Shown in pieces: positions 57,806 to 64,000 of a DNA stretch of 64,000 nt (positions are counted from its first letter, which is position 1; every line of letters begins with the position of its first letter). The translations under genes were made by a program, and so were the position numbers. Source of the stretch: Lindgomyces ingoldianus (lineage: Eukaryota; Ascomycota; Dothideomycetes; Pleosporales; Lindgomycetaceae); the NCBI RefSeq assembly GCF_010093535.1, contig NW_022985184.1, positions 1 through 64,000 on the forward strand, in the 5' to 3' direction. The notes below the pieces were generated by a model. It worked only from the letters and a program-made list of their open reading frames with translations. It did not search any database and was not told the origin of the DNA.

Positions 57806-59803
57806 ATGTCGCTCATCGACACTGTTGGGGCTACCACTCTCTTGCGAGAATGCAATAAACGAAAGGCTCGAGATTTTATCGAGTCGCTCGGTCTCATAAA
57901 CACCAATCCAGGACGAGCATCTGCTAGGTTTGATGATCCTAAAGTAGTTCAGCTCAATAAAAGAGTCATCGCAGCAGTCGATGCCGTGTTTGACAAAATT
58001 GGGAAAACTCGCGCTGATCGCCAGGCTCATTTGACTAATGAGGAGGTCCTCGATGACTGGATAAAAGAACTTTGTGCTGTCTTTGGGCCGGAACTCTGGG
58101 GACGATCAAACCGTAACCACCTACTCACTGCTGGATTATGTGAGTTATATCCTAAAGATCTATATTTCGATGTAGAGGAGGACCGAAAAGCGTACGTTGA
58201 CTTTGCCTGTCCTTGGATGTTTCAGGGCGCTAACTAGAGGAAGAATTGAACTTTATCTTCGCTGCTGGATTGTTAAAAGAGGTTCTAGAAGGGTGGGATC
58301 TGAAAGGGGTAAAATTAGAGAAGTCCAGAATAACCAAACCGCCGGCTCATTCGAGAAGGCAAAGAAGCCTCTGGCCGGAAAGATTGTCGACGTTTCGGAT
58401 TCTGACTCCTCTTCCTCATCCTCTTTCGAAACTTCCGGATCTGGATCAAGATCCACCACAGCTCGCGGTAAAATGGCCGAATCTTTTTATCGTGCTCCGC
58501 CGGCGAGAATGTACCCTACGCCGCAGCCCCAACCTATCCGAACACAACCTACTGAAGAACTATCCGTCAGAGCTACTGCGAACTCTTCTTGCGCACGAGA
58601 TGCAGCTGATGATCTCATGAACGATGATCTATACGCTCCGCCATCACAGGAAACATCAAGCGAAGATGAAGAGACATTCTCATCGCGTGCTAGATTGAAC
58701 AAGAGAAAGCGTAGGGACAGCGTCCATAGAACGCCACGTGGAAAGCTTCCGAAGGTCCATATAGCACGGAAAGCAGGAGTAGGCATCGATGTCTCAGATA
58801 TAAGTGACCTATATTCCGTTCCACGCTCACCTTCAGCTGTTTTCACCGCTGATCCGTTCCCCACAACCTTCGATAGACGGAGGATAAGAGCATTCAATGA
58901 AGTAGAGACGTTCCCATCGAGAGAAAGTACTATCCAGGAACAAGATGCAGATAATCAAATCAACGATACCATTAGTAAGTATTCGTCCTAATTTAGCTAC
59001 GCGACTCGAAGGCAGGCCGCTGACTGCAAGTATCAGACCAGATTTGGAAAGACGTGGAAGCCGCTGAGACTAGTAACCCGTCGCCTCCCTTCATTTGTCA
59101 TGGTCTTCCTGCTAGTCTACTGCCGAGCTGTTCGGTCACTGACTCCGTCATTCCGAGCGACACGCAATATGATGTGATTCCTGTTCGCATTGACCTTACC
59201 GGAACCGATACGAGCATCGACACTGCAATAAATGAGCCTCGCTCCGCGACCCTTGCACCAAATAAGACAATACTTCCGGCGTTTACGGTGACAGAGGAGA
59301 ATAAACTCAGGAGGGAGCTTTTCAAGCTTCTTCTGTCACGGTTCAGTGACCTAAATCAGTTCAAATCCGAACTTGACCACAAAGAGCCGGAAGACCGATT
59401 GAATATGTTACTAAACCAATTCTGGTTCAACGATCTTGAATGTCTCCGCATGACAGAAGACGACCGATTCGTCGATCTTCAAATGGCTTTCCAAAGCTGG
59501 ATGGACATGCGCACTAAACTGCACGACTTTCAAATCTCCTCGGAGTATCTCGGCAAGCCGGGGGACGAGTGGCAGGCATATCTTCGTAGCTTAACTTCGA
59601 CTGAACAGCGTTCTCGTGCTTGTATAGCTCTGATGGACCTCCGGGATTCCTTGGGAGATGGAAACACGATTGTGAAGGATACGTTCAACAAGAACATGAT
59701 GACAATCTTTGATTTGTTGACCAAGATACCGGACTGCAACGGAGTGGAGGCATTCTGTGGACTTGCTGATTACAATAGAAAGTTGCTTGCGTGGTTTCCA
59801 TAG
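57806..59803 (+). CDS. Orphan modular protein, function unknown
   Basis: Exons 57806-58191, 58238-58974 and 59037-59803 give 1890 nt, 629 aa, in frame. Intron 1 is 46 nt (GTACGT...ACTAG) and intron 2 is 62 nt (GTAAGT...ATCAG). Residues 1-128 form a compact helical N-terminal domain (TLLRECNKRKARDFIESLGL, VLDDWIKELCAVFGPELWG). The middle is low-complexity and acidic/Ser-rich (VDVSDSDSSSSSSFETSGSG), with Arg/Lys clusters (RLNKRKRRDS, RTPRGKLPK) that look like nuclear localisation signals. The C-terminal about 190 residues are helical again (LRRELFKLLLSRFSDLNQF, LGKPGDEWQAYLRSLT). I recognise no family. The first junction is less certain: a different local frame (NFIFAAGLLKEVLEGW) is also open at 58246-58620. 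It lies directly downstream of the retrotransposon island. Confidence 0.7.
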
Positions 59804-59950
59804 GGCAGGAGGAGAAGCTGCATATTACATTTCAAGTAGGTACACTGTCTCTATCAGACATCACGATCTTCAATGAATTCAATTTGTATTATAAGTCTTT
59901 AGCGACTAAAGCTATAGATGTCTAGAGCTAAAGATTAATTGTACAAGCTC

Positions 59951-60469
59951 TCACACCTGGATTGAAGGGCACCAGTAATCTGCTATGCACAAGACCTCTT
60001 CCCGGCCACGTCCAATCCGATGCCGAATCGTAAACCTCGACTGCCCATCACTGAAACACACAAACTCCTCGCTGTCCATCTTCGCATTGCCTGCAACCTC
60101 GCCTTTCTTCAGCGCGTCGGCTCCTGCAGTGATGTTTGACGTAAATGAACTAGCCTTTCCTAATATTGCTGTGTGCTGTGTTCCTTCCCATGGTACGGTA
60201 GGATCGCTGACAATTGCGACCTCACTTGGAGCTGAATTCGTGTCGATTATCGGTCCATTCGGGTAGTATGCTACCGCTGTGTGCTTTGTCGCCGGTCTGT
60301 CATCTAGGCTGCACAAGATGAGCTGTGTGCAGTCGATTGCGTGTTTCCGTTGACAGGTGACAAGATATAGATTGTGTTTCGAGCCGAGAGCGGTGTCGAT
60401 CGTTGGAGCTCCGTCTACGCAGCTGAAGAGCAGAGCGAGGGCGAAGATCGCGAGGGTTTTGGCAAACAT
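59951..60469 (-). CDS. Small secreted cysteine-containing protein (effector candidate)
   Basis: Single-exon frame, 172 aa, ATG at 60467-60469. MFAKTLAIFALALLFSCVDG is a strong signal peptide with likely cleavage at DGA-PT. The mature part has six cysteines (VTCQRK, IDCTQ, LILCSL, FVCFSD, VLCIAD, YWCPS), one NIT glycosylation sequon and no transmembrane segment. No known enzyme motif. Size, secretion and paired cysteines fit fungal secreted effector-like proteins, but saprobes make such proteins too. It is convergent with the orphan gene at 57806-59803 (147 bp between stops) and lies in the transposon-rich right flank. Confidence 0.75.
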   Translation of the reverse strand: MFAKTLAIFALALLFSCVDGAPTIDTALGSKHNLYLVTCQRKHAIDCTQLILCSLDDRPATKHTAVAYYPNGPIIDTNSAPSEVAIVSDPTVPWEGTQHTAILGKASSFTSNITAGADALKKGEVAGNAKMDSEEFVCFSDGQSRFTIRHRIGRGREEVLCIADYWCPSIQV

Positions 60470-60860
60470 GGTGGGCTGCCCAACCTGTACGTAGAATTTG
60501 AGGGTAGCGTTCCACGAGCTGGAAAAACGGTTTTGGTGTCCGTGTTTGTTGACCTGGCATTGGGCTATATCTACTTTCGTTCGGGCCTGTCGGCAACATC
60601 ATCAAAAGTGCCACTGCCACGGGAAAATTGATCCTAAAATTGGGGCCAGCATGACGGCATTCTTCATCTAAGTTGAAGTTGCGCGACGAGTCATTGTTGA
60701 ATCAATATGATCTATCAGAGCTGTGAGCCGGGTGTTCGGTCATAAGGGAAGGAATCGCAGACCCTGAGTTTTCCCGGTGCAAATCCATGCCGTGTAGGCT
60801 ACAGTTCATTCGTCCATCCATTTCAACCTGCATTTTCCGTTCTCCCATTTGGCGTACTAG
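60470..60860. other. Promoter side of the secreted protein gene
   Basis: No coding frame with features; presumably regulatory sequence for the minus-strand gene ending at 59951. Confidence 0.45.
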
Positions 60861-61142
60861 ATGTTAATCGCAACAGAGGGGCTGCATAAGGATTGGAACA
60901 ATATTTCGATGTGCACGGGGCCGCATTCACGGATGGGGAACCGAAGGATCATTGCACGAGTTCCATCCACCGGTTATCTGAAAGTGAGTGACAATATTAG
61001 GATAACCAGAGAATTGAGTTGCTGGGCACTTTCGCTAAACTCATTTTTGCTATCGCTTGATTGCCTGCAGGGACCCGTCCCAAGAAATGATGATACTCCG
61101 AAGGGAGCGGTATACAACCACGATGGGAGGAATCCCGAGTGA
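60861..61142 (+). CDS. Possible 64-aa protein or gene fragment
   Basis: The frame from 60861 contains an excellent intron, 60984-61070 (GTGAGT...GCCTGCAG). Splicing gives MLIATEGLHKDWNNIS...STGYLK joined to GPVPRNDDTPKGAVYNHDGR, 64 aa in frame. The consensus splice sites are the only real support. No domain or signal peptide. It could be the 3' end of a longer gene whose upstream exons I cannot identify. Confidence 0.3.
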   Translation: MLIATEGLHKDWNNISMCTGPHSRMGNRRIIARVPSTGYLKVSDNIRITRELSCWALSLNSFLLSLDCLQGPVPRNDDTPKGAVYNHDGRNPE

Positions 61143-62033
61143 TTCTTTGAGTCCGAAACCACGACTACGAGACATTCTCAAGTTCAAACTATTAGCTTGA
61201 CTCAGTTAGAAATGGGAAGCATACAGATACCTACCCTGGAAATTTGCAGATTTGTCAACGAGCGAGTTTGTGGCGTTTTTAAGGTCTAACTTGGCTTGAG
61301 CGATTACTTATTTGAGTTAGTGGCATTTCTGTATAGGGTTACCACGTCCTAAATAGGCATAGTGTCCCTCCTCGATAATGAACTGGACTTGCTTGTTGAC
61401 CAGTCTGGAAATTTGGAGCAGAGCTTCCATCCCCTCTTTCAATCCATGTACCCATATCAGAACACGCAACCATCACGAGCGTTCTCGTTGTCGTATGTTG
61501 TCTCTCTCTTCAGCTCGCCCAATCATCTGAGACTACTTCTTGGAGCTGCTGCAATCTATCTAAACTAAGTAGGTCAGAAAATTTTGACCCCTCATTCGTT
61601 GGAGTCCGACCCGTGGGCGTTATCCTCGCCGGCGGGTTATGTGGGCTTAGAGAGCCATAAATTATTCTACCACGCTTATCTTACCACGTTTATTATTCCA
61701 CTGTGGATTCCCTGGTTACTTACCCTTATCATTTACAAAGCTAAAGGCCAGGCCCAGAGTGCCGCTGAGTTGCACGTCATGTGCTTCGGAGGCTGAGGCT
61801 GTTCAGATAAGACGAACGTCTAATGGGTTATCTTGGGTTCATGGGCGGCCCAAGCAAGTTCAAGGTGCGCAACATGTGGACCTAATCGGTGTGATCGACC
61901 TACGCAGGCCAACGCAGCCCCTCCTCGAAGTGGGATTTCGGGCTCAGTTAACCGCTTGCTCTTATCTATAGTTCTTTACACAACTATTTCAAACAAGAAC
62001 ACCTTCTTATCAAGCGCACGTATTACCATCGCG
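61143..62033. other. Gene-free stretch
   Basis: A 70-codon frame at 61584-61796 has one hydrophobic segment (FIIPLWIPWLLTLIIY) but no other support. Nothing further seen. Confidence 0.45.
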
Positions 62034-62890
62034 ATGATCTTTGAAGTCTTTAGTACAGTGGTTTTCGCCTGAAATATAGTCCAGTTCGTGAGCTTCTCTT
62101 TCAAAGTATTTAATGAAGTGATGGCAGTTTATCATTTGCGTACTGGAATAACACGAGAGGCTGAGGATATTAAAGCCATTACCTAGAACTTAAATATTCT
62201 ATGTATGAATAATTCTCGGGGTAATCGCAACTGAGGTTAAAGCTTGGCTTCGCAATAAGGTCGAACCATCTTGCTAATTCTCGTGGAAGACTAGAACTAA
62301 GGCAGCCGAATTGCTCTCATCCTTGAGGCTCCAGAAAGCTAAAAATTCTGAGTTCAAGTGGAGTAGCTTGCGAGCTGCACTTGCAGTACCCTGTGATCAA
62401 CAAAGAATCGATGCTATGCGAGAGAGGCTAGAACTGATATCGCTCCTAATCGATAGTGCAACTGCAAGTAATGCAATGGTACATCTTGCCGTAGCTTTTA
62501 GCTTGCCGTTGACACTAGCTTATGAAAATGGTGGCAGACCTCCCGAAATAATCTATCAACTGAACGAATAGAAAGGGTGGCGGTTGGGTTCTGATATGAC
62601 GTATCAAATCTCCAGCCTTAGAAGTGAGATTCAATATGCTGTCAAAGCTCTAAGAGCAGACCTAACTGAACGCCTATCACGAAAACCAAAATTCTTAAGA
62701 ATAACAAAGAATACGCTTAAGAGTGACTTACCACACTCGATACTGCTAGTACCAAATACTGCGTCTTCATTAATGGCCTCGACGAATATATAGGTGACCA
62801 CCATGAGCTCATTAACATATTCTAGTGTTGGATCAAATTTAATGTCAAACTGTGCATAGAAAATAGGCCTTGGGATGAGTAGATATGTCC
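62034..62890 (+). pseudogene. NACHT-type NLR pseudogene
   Basis: From an ATG at 62034 the sequence reads as the conserved N-terminus of fungal NACHT proteins: IVQFVSFSFKVFNEV, TREAEDIKAIT, then in another frame FKWSSLRAALAV...RIDAMRERLELISLLIDSA (62350-62460). A third frame holds the Walker B region VFINGLDEYIGDHHELI (about 62763-62813) and KLCIENRPWDE. At least two frame changes and several in-frame TGA/TAG/TAA codons break it. The P-loop segment between the two parts is missing or unreadable. The homologous order (N-terminal helical domain, then NACHT) is clear, so this is a dead member of the family that usually carries ankyrin or WD40 repeats. Its 3' part is not recognisable in the window. 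Confidence 0.8.
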
Positions 62891-64000
62891 CCCTCTGAAA
62901 TAAGAAAGGAAATCTGCTGACATCAGTAGATCACGTGATCAGTCCTTTAGATACCTAGGTACTGACGTGGTCGAAATTGGAAGTGCCACATTAGACGAAC
63001 CCAAACATCATATCCTTGGTGGGTCTTCTAATGGAGTTATTAATATTCTAGTTGGACGGAAATTGACGACCCTCATGAAGAATTTCTTTCAAGACTCATA
63101 TACCAGGTGGCAGTTCACGGCCCGAGCAGCTGTGCGACCAGTACACCGCTCTCCGAAGTAAAAATGATGGAATTTGTCCAAGAAGATTTCCGTATAGCTG
63201 GATAGCTCGTCGGGATTTCGAGGACGGTTATCGCAAATCATGGAAAAGGAGGATATCATGATCGGTGCCGAGGTCTCTTTCAATCAAAAGCAACTGGTAT
63301 AAGTATGCATCTCCACAACGGCTGTTCATGGAGGTGGCATTCACTTTGGAGAAGAACAGATTGAGAGAATTGTTAAAAGCGAGGAATATCTCTGCTCGAA
63401 TGAGATGCTTCAATGCTGATCTTGAATGTTCTCACGGCCCCTAGGGTCTACGTTGGAAGTCCTACGTATCTCAACTATGACCTTCGTGGAAGTGTATGAA
63501 AGACCTCAGTTGACGTGGTATTCAAACTGATGAGGGGGTTTTACCTCCACGAGCGTTCATATAGCAAACGTTGTAGAGAGGAGTATGTGGGCTAGAAAGA
63601 CTACCTAGAGATAACCTACATCACATGACGTAGTGTTTCACCTCACTATGAGTCAGCGCAGTAGTAGTCGCTATTTTAGTACTAGTACCTTTCCTTATTT
63701 AGACTAGCGTCCCTTTAGTCCTTCACTATATAGTTAGCTCAAAGCCCCCTCAAGCTCCTTAGACCTTACATCTCTGCTCAATCCACCTAGTTTAATTCTC
63801 ACCTGATTGACGACTCGGAACTCCATCAGCTCTAACCATGCGATAGTTTTTATGTTGTTCTAAGCTCAGTGAAGCTTTATACGGTCTCAGGTGCATACTT
63901 CCTCATTGATGTTAAATTCTGCGAAAAATTTCTGATTTATCAAGCGCACTCTATGCTTGTAAAGTGGAGGTATATACTGGATACTCAATCACCCCAAGAC
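62891..64000. other. Right edge, no supported gene
   Basis: Frames at 62967-63161, 63089-63283 and 63228-63413 are short and may be further decayed pieces of the NLR pseudogene; none shows a domain I recognise. Positions 63600-63780 resemble the AT-rich, ACGT-containing transposon flanks seen elsewhere in the window. Confidence 0.4.

Noticed and set aside
1..64000. CRISPR arrays, rRNA genes, replication origins
   Set aside because: None seen. The repeats present are LTRs, MITEs and microsatellites, as expected for a fungal nuclear genome.

Overview
The window is nuclear DNA from a filamentous ascomycete (Pezizomycotina). The basis is short GT-AG introns of about 46-81 nt, a CFEM-domain protein, a CYP505 self-sufficient P450, a fungal NB-ARC/TPR NLR, a Crypton tyrosine-recombinase transposon, and transposons carrying dense C-to-T/G-to-A decay of the RIP type. 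I cannot name the species or class from sequence alone.

Layout. 1-1.0 kb: edge of an unmutated Ty3/gypsy element (LTR 26-343) next to a hAT-type remnant. 1.0-16.6 kb: accessory region with a small Dabb-domain gene (2798-3289), a TA-flanked MITE (3485-3875), a C-terminally membrane-anchored protein of unknown function (4424-5824), an NB-ARC/TPR NLR (7360-9952), a hAT MITE with a perfect 8-bp target duplication (10427-11085), and a broken secreted-protein gene (12058-13054). 16.6-22 kb: CYP505 fatty-acid hydroxylase (8 exons) and a CFEM/GPI protein. 22-32 kb: gene-poor, holding an apparently intact Crypton (25894-28202). 32.3-43.1 kb: a compact housekeeping block of a GPI-type Ser/Thr-rich protein, kynurenine formamidase (BNA7), a mitochondrial stomatin-like protein, TIM54, SGT2 and TMA20.

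43.7-56.3 kb: an F-box-like gene remnant split by a 12.4-kb Ty1/copia element (43854-56236, TSD ATTGC) that itself contains a Ty3/gypsy chromovirus (46441-52104, TSD ATAAG). Both interiors are heavily mutated. 56.3-64 kb: an orphan modular protein (57806-59803), a small secreted cysteine-containing protein (59951-60469), a possible 64-aa gene, and a NACHT-type NLR pseudogene (62034 to about 62890).

How it fits together: two unrelated NLR-type genes, one apparently expressed and one decayed, and a candidate secreted effector lie in transposon-rich flanks around a stable housekeeping core. The same gypsy family is seen twice: an unmutated copy at the left edge and a mutated copy nested in copia. 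Comparing the two gives a direct read of the mutation context. Most genes here were joined by hand across introns; every exon chain described as complete closes in frame.
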